Origin: Macrostomum hystrix
Lineage: Eukaryota > Platyhelminthes > Macrostomidae
Assembly (NCBI GenBank): GCA_950097015.1
Contig: CATNEN010000001.1
Coordinates: 25,619,501 to 25,683,500 of the forward strand
Direction of reading: 5' to 3'
DNA length: 64,000 nucleotides
A model generated the notes under the pieces. It was not told the origin of the DNA and did not search any database. It saw only the letters and a list, made by a program, of their open reading frames with translations. This document shows, piece after piece, positions 32,684-42,964 of this stretch. Both the position numbers and the translations under genes were made by a program. Positions within the stretch are counted from its first letter, which is position 1. Each line of letters starts with the position of its first letter.

Positions 32684-34584
32684 GGGTAATGTATCATCAA
32701 CCAAACAAGAATGTTTATTTTTTAACTTCAAACCTAAGCTACAGATTTTCTATTTAAGATATGATGATAAATCAAAATCCAAGTTATAGAAAACAGTTAC
32801 ATCTTTCTAAAAAGTTTCTGCTTTTGCTATTTTGTCAAATAGACAAAAGTTATTCCTGCTTTTTATCTAAAACCAAACAATGATTTTTATGTATCTTCAA
32901 ACCAAACAGAGAATTTGATGTTTGGTTTTACAATTTGAGTGAGTGGTTTAATCTTATTTTAAGGAGTGTATCATAGATTATGTCATTTGAAAGCATTTTT
33001 CATGCTCTATAAATAACTACATTTATGGTCATTTAATTGGCTATTGGCAAGCAACCACATACAATCTTTGTCTAAAGTACCTACTGAAAAATTGTTGTCA
33101 AAAAGTATGCTTTTGCAATAAAAAATTCTACTGAAACATCAATATCTTTTTTTCCTCCTAATGCTTCATTGAACATCATGCCTCAGCTTGTAGATAATTT
33201 CTTCAACTTTCTAATTAGATGTTCTATGAAACACACTAGCTTGTTTCTGTCTTGCACGAGACCAAGGAAAGAGTCAAAATTTTTGTTCAGTTTTGAAGTA
33301 CACTGGTTGATGACCATAGTCAGGAAGGTGGCAGAGTGTGCGCCGGAATAAATTTTGGAGGGACAATCTGTGCGCCGTCTGTGCGCCATCTGTGTGCCGT
33401 CTATGCGCTGTTTCTGTTCCTTAGCCCTGACCCTACACAGGAAAGCACCCTATGTTAACCTAAGGGTTATATTATGTATTAATGTTACGAAATAAAATAC
33501 ATTCATCATACAGTTAGGTTATCGCATTTGTTGTAGGCCTCTGTCTATATTATTACTAAATTTTATTTCCAATAATGCGAATCCCACTGCTGTTCCCAAA
33601 GTTGTTGTAATCTTTACTGTTAATGTTTCTTAGAATTAATTTCTGAGAATGTATTCTATATATCCAAAAGAATTTCTTGGTAGCGTATTTAGTTATCTTT
33701 GAATATCGTCTTTAGTTGGTCTAAGGTAGCGTATTTAGTTATTCTGGCCGATTAATTATCGCATGGATGTATTTCTGAGTATAGGCTTTCCAAAGAGCGT
33801 TACCAATGATCTCAAGTGTACAGCAATACTTTCTATATCTTTCTTTCTCTTGAATCTTTCTTGGTATTTGTCTCCGTATGTTTTAAAAGAATGAAAGAAC
33901 ACGATTCTGAGTATGTTATACGAACTTTGTTGTCAACTGCGTTGAACAAGGTTAGTTTTCCTCTCAATTTTACTCCTGTATTTATACCCAAAAACGTATC
34001 ATTTAAAACAAATAATTATACCCTATTAAAACAACGTATTTCCGCATTTAAAACAAATAATTGTATTTTACGTGTATTAAAACAAAATATAAAAGATTTT
34101 CGCATTTAAAACAAATAATTGCATTTTACGTGTATTAAAACAAAATTGGCGGTTTTTCGGTTTTGAAATCGGTCTACATCACATTCACAGATCGCAGATT
34201 TATATGTAATATTGAAAAAAACTGAATCGAAACGAAAGCAGTAATTGTAAGTTGTAACACAGTTCGGACAGTTGATGGGAAACAGGAAATACGAAAAATA
34301 TTTACGAGTTACGACAATGATACAAGATGTTCAATCATACAATTTAAAAAATTATGAACAATTTCAATATTTGAAAAATGCCGTTAGAATAACAAATATG
34401 CAATTTACGACAAATTACGACTTCTTGGAATTTATAGTGTGTACTGCAGCTTATGAGCCAATGCGCCGAGACCCTTTGTGTGTGCCGCACTTGTGCGCCG
34501 ATGTGCTCCGAGACCCTTTGTGTGCGCCGGAATTTTCCGCCTCAGAGGCCACCTTCCTGACTATGGGTTGATGATACATTACCC
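32684..34584. mobile_element. TA-flanked inverted-repeat element, interrupted
   Basis: Left end GGGTAATGTATCATCAACC, right end its exact reverse complement, each flanked by TA (32682-32683 and 34585-34586), as for Tc1/mariner-like insertions. Removing the nested element leaves about 640 bp without a transposase: a non-autonomous element. Confidence 0.8.
33314..34566. mobile_element. hAT-like non-autonomous element nested in the TA element
   Basis: Inverted ends CCATAGTCAGGAAGGTGGC, 19 bp, both complete. The direct duplication GTTGATGA flanks it at 33306-33313 and 34567-34574; the right copy is part of the outer element's right end. Subterminal GTGCGCC words cluster at both ends, as in hAT elements. 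8-bp target duplications are typical of hAT. No transposase seen in 1253 bp. Confidence 0.85.
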
Positions 34585-34586
34585 TA

Positions 34587-35551
34587 ATAAAATGATTATT
34601 GTTTTTTTTCGAAATTTTCTCTAGTAATTCTAGTAATTAGGTTAAATATCTCAACAACTACGGCTATTTTTCAGAAACTAGTGCTAATAAATAGCAACTG
34701 ATATTTAGTTTAGTGTTAGACCTATTATTATTCAATATTTTATTAATACCGTTAGTTATTTATCAATTCAGTATTACCCTTAGTTAGGCCTAATTATTTA
34801 AGCAAAAAAAGTTAACTAACTTTCAACATTATGCATGTAGACATGGATCAGTGCAACCTTGGTAATCACTGCTGTTTCCATTGGCTATATATACATGTAA
34901 GCCATTATTAGTTCAGAGTGGTCATAGGACTACCATTTTATTAGAGGTTGGACGATATCTAAATCTCAATCATAGTGATCTTGGCACTTTTTTCAATCTC
35001 AATCTTGGTTTTGAGATCTCAAAAAAGGTTAAGATTCAAGATTTTATTTTATAATTTTATTTAGTCTACAGTTGTACTTCTTCACAACTTTAGAAAAAAT
35101 TAGCAAAAAAGTTCTCTTTTATATGCAAGTGATGGGTTCCAGGAAGAAACTTTGTAGAATCATAATATATACTGGACTAGAGTAAATAAGCACTAGATAC
35201 TGTTTGATGATTATGATTGTTAATTTCAGTCAACAGTCTTTTTTACTATTTTACACTCATAGGCCTAATGCACTAATCTTGAATCTTGATCAACTCTCTA
35301 AAAGTGATATTGCCTGACCCCTACATTTTATCTAATAAAAACTCTAGTAAGTGTGTTGCCTATAAAAATGGTCAAGAAAACCCAAAGTTGCAGATATAAT
35401 TTTAGAGAAGCAACCTATATTGAACTATATAGCTTATATAAGGTAATCATATTTATATATTTGATATTAAATGGGGTTAAAAATATGTACATTGTCATTT
35501 AACCCTTCTTATTTTTGTGCCTGTCACTTGGCTTAATTCACTTACACTAGA
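34587..35551. other. AT-rich interior of the large transposon
   Basis: Nothing recognised. Confidence 0.3.
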
Positions 35552-35559
35552 GATAAGGT

Positions 35560-35840
35560 CATACATGCGCAACCTCCCGAATCTTAGCCGGCCGTGTGAC
35601 TTAGTTTTTGCTCTCATTTGCGACTTAGTTCGTTTCATTGCTCTATTTACGACTTAGTTTGCTCTCATTTGCTCTCTTTTTCTCTCCCCTTTTTCCTTTT
35701 CTTCACGCCTTCCTTTTTTGTCCCTTGGTCCCCCCTTTGATTTTTTTGCGCTTGGTCAATTGGTTTTTGCGACTTACCTTGCTTAGCCCTCGTTTCACCC
35801 GGCCGGTTCGGCCGGGTCGGCCGGGTGTTGCGCATGTATG
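35560..35840. mobile_element. 281-bp MITE, 14-bp inverted ends, 8-bp target duplication
   Basis: Ends CATACATGCGCAAC and its exact reverse complement; GATAAGGT is duplicated at 35552-35559 and 35841-35848. The interior is CT-rich with GACTTAGTT words and a GGCCGGGTCGGCCGGG hairpin near the right end. The target duplication fits hAT. It sits within the 6.5-kb element. Confidence 0.88.
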
Positions 35841-36330
35841 GATAAGGTAGTGAATCTTTTAGTGAATCTATGCATCTTTTATGTGTATCTAGATGCTATG
35901 CTGGTTGTTTTTGCTACTTGATTTTTAAGGAAAAAAATTTTTAGCTGAATTCAAGGGAAATTGTGTAATGATTGGGCAGCTATAGTTCAGATTATATAAT
36001 ACATATGCCTAAAATTTTGTATGCATCTATATTACTAGCAATGTTCAGTTTAACTCAATTACAATATACTTTTATCACTCTATCCATAACCCCAACCATA
36101 AGTGCATCTTTCTTGACTAGGTAATCTTTATTAACTTTTGATTTAAAAAGTAAAGTGTAACATGCTATAGCAAATAGCAAAGCAATAGGCATAGCTTAGC
36201 TAGGTAAAGGCATTTTTAGCAAATTAAGCAACTTAGTAACATTTTCATTTTCACATTGCATGAAATTTTGGCTTTAATATCTGTATATAGGTTCCTTAAT
36301 AACTTTATTTCCTTTTCTTTATTTTCTTAG

Positions 36331-36856
36331 GGAGCAACGGTTTTGGTCAACGAAAATGAGCAGAAGCATGTTGCTGCTTGATTGGTTTTTCATCAAAAGT
36401 CCTCGAGCGGCTCAAACATTTCGGTTTATTCAAGGAAGAAAGGCGAGCCGAGGCCGATCACGCCGGACACCTGAATCAATGAAGATTAATGGCATCTCTT
36501 TTCACAGTATCAGCAATAAGCGCAAAGGTTCATCTGTCAGTTATATCTGCGAGTATCAGCAGCCCGATTCGAACGCGAGATGCTTTGGCACGATTCTAAA
36601 GTTTGAATCCGAAACGGTCGCTACAGTTGCTCCTCTCCCCAAAGCGACACATTTTCAGACGCATTTCAGCATGTGCACTGATGTGCCGCTAATCGATCTG
36701 TTCGTTCTCGAGCGGGATCGACAAGATGTCCCGATCTCTGAGGACCAGTTAAAGGTCGACTGCAGATATCTACGCCGAAAGTGTGTACTAATCCCTTTAG
36801 CGAACTCGAAAATTACTTTTGTCGCACCTATTTTGCTACTAAATGAACATAATTAA
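36331..36856 (+). CDS. terminal coding exon, possible transposon protein C-terminus
   Basis: Open from a pyrimidine-rich acceptor (TTTTCTTAG, 36330) to the stop at 36856: EQRFWSTK then an ATG at 36356 and 166 further residues. The C-terminal part has FGTILKF and CVLIPLANSKITFV stretches. I recall similar C-termini in uncharacterised EnSpm-associated proteins, which would fit its place near the right end of the 6.5-kb element, but the similarity is weak and from memory. No catalytic motif is visible, and the preceding exon is not identified. Confidence 0.4.
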
Positions 36857-36864
36857 ACTGTCAT

Positions 36865-37165
36865 TGCTCATTCCCGTTGCGTTGCGTTGCCCATTCATGT
36901 AGCATTCACATTGCCTATTCACGTTGCCTATACACACTGCCCATTCGCATTGCCTATTCACGTTGCGTTGCCAATTCATGTAGCATTCACGTTGCCTATT
37001 CACGTCGCCTATTCACGTTGCCTATACACGTTGCGTTGCCAATTAATGTAGCATTCACATTGCCTATTCACGTTGCCTATACACACTGCCCATTCGCATT
37101 GCCTATTCACGTTGCGTTGCCAATTCATGTAGCATTCGCATTGCCTATTCACATTGCCTATTCCT
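36865..37165. repeat. degenerate tandem of CACGTTGCCTATTCACGTTG type
   Basis: Short units of the form CATTGCCTATTCACGTTGCC and GTTGCGTTGCCAATTCATG are arranged in a roughly 110-130 bp higher-order pattern. It follows the transposon exon directly. Confidence 0.8.
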
Positions 37166-37543
37166 AAGGCAAGAATTAAAGGATTATGGATTAAGATTTA
37201 AGGATTATATCGAATTAAGGATCCGTATGAGAACCAATAAGGTTTTAAGCACTTATCGTCTCTTGAAAACTGACTTGCTTTCTTAATTTGAACGTTCTTC
37301 CTAATAATTTCAATAATTCAAAGTGCATGAAAATCGGGATCCGTCACTATAAATTCTTGCAAAAATCTTAACAGATCTTATTGTATTCTTAAACGATCTT
37401 GCCAGATCTGACTACTTTTCTTGTAATATCTTGCCAGATCGGTCAAGAAAACTCAAGTCAGATCTTATACTTTCTTTGCAAAAAGTGCACGATTTTGTAA
37501 GTCAGATATGGCAAGATGGCGAAAGTCATTGTCGACTAGGGTA

Positions 37544-38110
37544 GGCTTGGGGATGCACTTTGATTACTTTTTTTAACCGACCGCTTTTTACTGCATCTCA
37601 ATTAAATAGCCATTCGGCCTTCCCTCGCTCCGAGAGCGCAGATGAAAGAAGCTGAGAGATGGGCCGAGCAGAGGGCGACAACAATGCCACAAACACGAGA
37701 AACTTGCGGCTGCGGAGTGGCGCCACGTGCATTGCCCTATTGTACGTGAGCGGTAGACTGCAATGGCGGCTGCTTCTGAGCTGAGAAACTTGTCCACTGA
37801 CGAAAATAGACAAACAATAATAGGCAAAGATATGAAGAGATGCAAATAAATAATTTACATTTAGCGAAGGGATAGAAACGAAATCTACTGCCAGTAGCTG
37901 TGGCTTAGCACAAAGCCGATGAAATATTCTGAAACGGACACACGTTTTTGCTTTCGCAAAAGCAACGCAAACATTTTTGCTACAGAACAGGATGGGAAGC
38001 CTCCTGGCTTGCATCGCCCCTGAGCCTGAATATAGAACCTGGAAGGACACTTCCCACGAAACCCGGGGTTGTAATGTAAATTAACTCGTAAAATACACAA
38101 GTAATAACAA
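37544..38110. other. unique spacer
   Basis: No gene recognised. A minus-strand open frame at 38050-37598 has no domain I know and no strong splice signals. Confidence 0.3.
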
Positions 38111-38954
38111 AAAGTATTTGTCCTATAGTAAATTAGAATTCATTAAAGATTTGGGGGACTGTTTTGGCTTAGTCAAAACTAATTATTTTTTTTTGTATGG
38201 CGCTATATAATAGACATACAATTCAGACTGAACGGACAATATTTAAGCAGAATTTTTCCGAGAAGAGAGATCTAAACTAATGCCTACTACTTAAACCGAT
38301 TGTGGTCTGTGGACGTTTCGTCTTTCAGCTCATTTTTTGGTGAATCTGACTGTTAAACTGAACCTTCCATGCACAGTATAATCTAGTGATATAATTTATA
38401 TGTTTTAATATAAAAAAACAACAGTAAGAGTGCTTCATCTCTACTGTGCTATTAATAATATCTACTGTACTACATAATTACTTAATATAGTTGTTGTAAT
38501 CTCCAGCAGGTATTTTTAATAAATCTCTCTCATAATTGCTAAGTTGTCACAATAATTCATTATGCAAAGACAATTTAGAAAGAATAACCCTACACAGAAT
38601 TTTATTTGCTGAAATGGTCACATGTGATAAAATTAAGCATCTGTCTTTAGTTTTGTGTTTTTAATGCTTAATGCTAATGGTTCTTTCAACTGAACAATCC
38701 ACTTAAAAAATAAATATGTGGTAAATTTTTCAACGATTTTGCTAGTGCATTTAAACAATTATGCATTACACAGTGAACTTGTTTCCAAGAAATTATTATA
38801 AGTAGTGTAAGTTATATAATAATTGAAAACTGCTAAAATGTCTGTGTATATTTCTTAGAATTATATTTTATTTTTGTTTATCTTGCTACAAAATGATTGT
38901 CTACTTGTACATTAGTTATTTATTGAATATTATAACAACTTTGGTAGCCCTAGT
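38111..38954. repeat. AT-rich repeat, copy 2
   Basis: Homologous over its full length to 5613-6442, with shared start AAGTATTTGTCCT and end TAGCCCTAGT. It lies just before the PIP4K-like gene, as copy 1 lies just before the zinc-finger exon. Confidence 0.75.
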
Positions 38955-39102
38955 CAAATGATTGACAAACAATTTACTACAATAGGTCAGGGTTATATTT
39001 GTGGCCCATATAAGTTATGTAAAACTTCAAATACAGTACTAAACTTGCATTATAAATCTATTGTTTTATTTTCAGCTATACAAAATCTATTAAGATGAGC
39101 TG

Positions 39103-41646
39103 ATGGACAAACACAAGGACAAGATGAATGGCTCACAATGCACCTGCTCAAATCCAGAATCATGTGCCACTGCTATGCAGCTCAAAATGGTCATATCCTG
39201 GGCTGTTAACTATAGTGTAAGTCGTGATTTGGTAATGAAAGCTTGGGATCTCATTTTTTATTTTAAAACAAATTCTGCTATAAAACTCCTTGCATGAATT
39301 TTAGTTGAGTCAGCTAGACTCAGTCTCTGAGCATGAGTCTCTGGCTGCAGAAGATTTCATTGGTGTTCACAAGGTCACCGTGTCTATGGAACATTTGCGA
39401 GTGTAACTTTCTCATGCTCAAGTATTGACTTTTATTTCAATTAATAAGCTTTAGATTCTTAGTTTTCTATGAATAACAATATTAGAGTCTACTAATTAGA
39501 TGACGAGGCATATAAGTGCACAAAATACAGTATAGTTACTCCTGTCGTTTACCTGAGTGCAATACAGGTGCTTACACTATCTAAATGGAAGTGCACTTGA
39601 TACTTGCAGCAACAGCAGCGGCCTGCCAAGCAGCTTCGAGGTCAAAGAGTACAGTCCTCGAGTCTTTGCTCATCTTCGTTTTCAATTCGGTTCGGGTCGC
39701 CCAAATGGAGTTGCAGGCGAGTTCAGCGAGCTGTTCCGCGCCTCCTGGACCTTCCAGCCACCAGCCTGGGACACGGACTGTCGGGGCCATTCAAACAGCA
39801 GGTTCTTGCGATCAGCTGACCGCGCATTCTATGCTAAGACTATTGCGAGAGCCGAGGCTGTCACACTGCGGCAGATGCTGTCCGACTATTGGAGTCACGT
39901 GACTGCCAGCCACAGTGCCAGCATGCTGCCACAGCTTCTGGCACTCTACCGCATCAGCATGGCTGGCTCCAAGTTCTACATATTGATCATGAGGTGAGCG
40001 ACCTCCGCAACTGATAATAAGGGATGGGGAGGTCAGGGAGATGGCTGAGGGAGGTCAGGGAGATGGCTGAGGGAGATCAGGGTGATGCCTGAGGGAGGTC
40101 AGGGTGATGGCTGACGGGAGGTCAGGGTGATGGCTGAGGGAGGTCAGGGAGATGGCTGAGGGAGGTCAGGGTGATGGCTGAGGGAGGTCAGGGTGATGGC
40201 TGACGGGAGTCAGCAGTTCCATGGGTACAGTACACCAGGTAATACTGATAATAAGGGATGGGGAGGTCAGGGAGATGGCTGAGGGAGGTCAGGGTGATGG
40301 CTGAGGGAGGTCAGGGTGATGGCTGTGGTCAGGGTGATGGCTGAGGTCAGGGTGATGGCTGAGGGAGGTCAGGGTGATGGCTGAGGGAGGTCAGTGTGAT
40401 GGCTGAGGTCAGGGTGATGGCTGAGGTCAGGGTGATGGCTGAGGGAGGTCAGGGTGATTGCTGAGGGAGGTCAGGGTGATGACTGAGGTCAGGGTCATGG
40501 CTGAGGGAGGTCAGAGGAATGCTGAGGGAGGTCAGGGTGATGGCTGAGGGAGGTCAGGGTGATGGCTGAGGGAGGTCAGGGTGATGGCTGAGGTCAGGGT
40601 GATGGCTGAGGGAGGTCAGGGTGATGGCTGAGGGAGGTCAGGGTGATGGCTGAGGGAGGTCAGGGTGATGACTGAGGTCAGGGTCATGGCTGAGGGAGGT
40701 CAGAGGAATGCTGAGGGAGGTCAGGGTGATGGCTGACGGGAGTCAGCAGTTCCATGGGTACAGTACACCAGGTATTCTCTCCCTCAGCTCCGTGTTCAAC
40801 AGCAGTCATCCGCTGATACGCAAATTCGACCTCAAAGGCTGCAGCGTGGCCCGCAGCGCCACCAAGGCGGACGTCTCCAGCCAGGGCGTGCCCACCCTGA
40901 AGGACTTGGACTTCGCAAAGACTGGCGAGTGCTTGCTTGTTGGGCCCGCTGTTAAATCGGCAATCATGGAATGCCTGAGGCGAGATGTGCAGTTTCTGCA
41001 GCAGCACAACACAATGGACTATTCTCTGCTGGTGGGGGTGCACGAGTGGTCTGAGGACTGCGGGAACCAGCGGGAACATTGTGAGAATTCGCTTTTATCC
41101 GAGCTTGTTTTTGTTTTATCCTATCATATGTTTCTATTTATTCCAAGTTAAAATCCTTGACTGTTTCCTTCATGATTTTAGTGCCATAATTCCATTCTTT
41201 GCCTTCAACGATTCCGGACTTTCCTACCCCTTGTCTTTATCCCATTCAGTCTTTGTCTAATCAAAATTCGTTATCATTATTGCATTATCATCAACGTCAT
41301 CTCATCATCAACAGCATCATCAGCAGCAGCATCATCATCATCAGCAGCAGCAGCAGCAGCCTTCAGCTCATCAGGTGTGTTCGATCGCTACCTGATCCCA
41401 TCGTTAATTAGCAGTCCAGATGTCTCAATCGATCAGTCGGGCTCGAGTCGCAGGTGCAAGCAGCAGTTCTACAGCCTTGGCGTGATTGACATCCTCACTA
41501 ACTACGGCTGGATGAAGCGAGCCGCCAGCGTCTGCAAGCGAGTCCGATACCCGGCTGCTGGCGGCTCTGCCAACACGTTCAGCACTGTGCCACCAGCCCA
41601 GTACGCTGACAGGTTTCTAGGCTTTGCCGAGTCCTGCTTCCAGTGA
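39103..41646 (+). CDS. phosphatidylinositol-5-phosphate 4-kinase (type II PIP kinase)
   Basis: Five coding exons, 39103-39216, 39305-39402, 39610-39993, 40788-41080 and 41375-41646, join in phase (0,2,2,1) to 386 residues; human family members are about 405-420. Family motifs in order: ISWAVNYS, LPSSFEVKEYSP, AFYAKT (ATP-site lysine), MLPQLLALYRIS, RKFDLKGCSVAR (cf. KYDLKGSTVAR), MDYSLLVGVHE and VIDILTNYGWMKRAA (metal-binding Asp), then QYADRFLGF. VAR rather than the YKR of type I enzymes points to PIP4K, which makes PI(4,5)P2 from PI5P. The loop around HSNSRF departs from the usual G-loop. The ATG follows an in-frame TAA at 39091. Intron 3 holds a minisatellite, and the last acceptor follows CAG/ATC repeats. 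Confidence 0.88.
40009..40776. repeat. intronic minisatellite GGTCAGGGTGATGGCTGAGG in a tandem duplication
   Basis: Imperfect ~20-23-bp units fill the intron. Two larger units are visible: the stretch from CTGATAATAAGGG to GGGTACAGTACACCAGG occurs at about 40009-40240 and 40245-40772, so the sequence before the splice acceptor was duplicated with the array. Confidence 0.88.
41270..41356. repeat. CAT/CAG trinucleotide run before the last PIP4K exon
   Basis: ATCATC and CAGCAG repeats occupy the place of the polypyrimidine tract before the acceptor at 41374. Many AG dinucleotides lie just upstream of the acceptor chosen; it is chosen because it restores phase. Confidence 0.75.
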
Positions 41647-41704
41647 CAGCCCTGACAGTCTGGGGACAGTCAGTTCTCGGATTTGGAAGTCACTGAACAG
41701 ACTT

Positions 41705-41905
41705 TGACACTTTATTCAGCCTGTTCAGTCCGTGGACTGGGGGCCGCAAGGTACACTGAAATGTCCACCTTAGCTGATGCTGGTTCCCATTTAGCCAGCT
41801 GGGTGAACTGAAGCACTGGGCAATGAGGCGTCTTACTCAAGGACTCAAAATGTTTCGCTTTTTCTGAGGTTTGAACTCCCGACCCTTGACTACACAAACT
41901 CCATT
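41705..41905 (-). mobile_element. SINE family B, minus-strand copy
   Basis: Reverse complement: B-box-like GGGAGTTCAAACCTC, then CTTCAGTTCACCCAGCTGG, AACCAGCATCAGCTAAGG and CAGTCCACGGACTGAACAG, in the order of the + copies at 56400 and 61617. Immediately 3' of the PIP4K-like gene. Confidence 0.75.
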
Positions 41906-42013
41906 AGGATTAATTAGCAAGATTAATTATCTCTGTGATATAAACTTACGATAGTTAAATCACTACTTTCAGTTTGGTTTCCATTTTTTTGACGAAACTG
42001 TCGCGTACAGCTT

Positions 42014-42448
42014 TATTATAATAATAATAATAATAAAATAATAATGATAATAATAATAATAAGAATAAGAATAAAATAATAATGATGATAATAACTGCAG
42101 GAGGGCTGCAGGCAATGGCACTTTGGTGACACTAGACCCGCAGCCAGCGAGGAGGCAATCGTGCGCATTAAGCTGACTCCTGAGCACACACGCACACAGA
42201 TACTGTACGCAGGCATACGCTCGCACAGGTGTGTACATCTGCCCTGACTTTCTCATCGTCAGGCAGTGTACACTCGAACTGTGCCTTGGAGGTCGGCCCT
42301 CAAGGGCGTAAATTGCACGACAAGCCCCCAAGCCTTCTCTCCATCGTTATCCCAAATAAATGTGGCCTCGCCGCGGAATCGAGCTCAAGGACCTTGGTGC
42401 GAGAGGCAACGCGTTGACCGCTCAGCCACCGACCCCCCTTAATTATTC
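42014..42448 (-). mobile_element. SINE family A, full-length copy with 12-bp target duplication
   Basis: Reverse complement: tRNA-like head GGTGGCTGAGCGGTCAACGC with B-box GAGCTCGATTCC, body GCGGCGAGGCCACATTTATT and GACGATGAGAAAGTCAGGGC, ending in a long TTA/TTAT tail. CGCGTACAGCTT flanks it exactly (42002-42013 and 42449-42460). Confidence 0.9.
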
Positions 42449-42460
42449 CGCGTACAGCTT

Positions 42461-42964
42461 AATAAAAGCGATAAATTAATGAGAGCTTTCGCTGTCCTTG
42501 ACATTTGATTTCGGATTTCAGCTATTATTCCTAGGAATAGTACATTTATTGAGGTAACCAGTAACAGTAAGAGAATGGGAACTGTTTTCAATGAAAATAA
42601 ACTTAGCACACGCATTATAATACTTTCAGGCCTCTGTAAGGCTGCCTAATTTTATGGCTTGTTAAATTTCCTGATTTCTGATCTCTGAGCAGGTTTATTG
42701 AATCCCTTACTCAGTGATTTTGCTTGCAGCCTCTGCTTCGGCTATGAGTTGCTGATGTATTTAATTAAGTTTCAGTTTTTTGTATCTGTGCAATCTCTGC
42801 TAGTTGCACCGAACTCTATTTGAATGTGTGAGCACTTTCCACAGCATTTCCCTCTGTCTGCTTCGACAAGCTTGGGTTGTGTTTTTCAAATTGTCCGTGA
42901 TTTTTTTACTTTTTGCAGTGTGGCTTCCATGCTAGCTTGAGTTCTTCAAGAGAAAAGCCTATGA
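42461..42964. other. unique spacer
   Basis: No feature recognised. Confidence 0.3.

Larger units (their letters stand above)
31021..37543. mobile_element. large DNA transposon with inverted ends, 6.5 kb
   Basis: TACCCTAGTTGACAAT at 31021 is matched in reverse by the right end (reverse complement TACCCTAGTCGACAAT at 37528-37543). Both ends carry many subterminal copies, in both orientations, of an AAGATCTGACTTA / CTTGCCAGATCTGAC word (31038-31465 and 37370-37520). Multiple short subterminal repeats are a feature of EnSpm/CACTA-type elements, but the ends do not begin with CACTA and no target duplication is clear, so the superfamily stays open. A coding exon near the right end may be the remnant of its protein. 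At least two other elements inserted into it. Confidence 0.65.
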
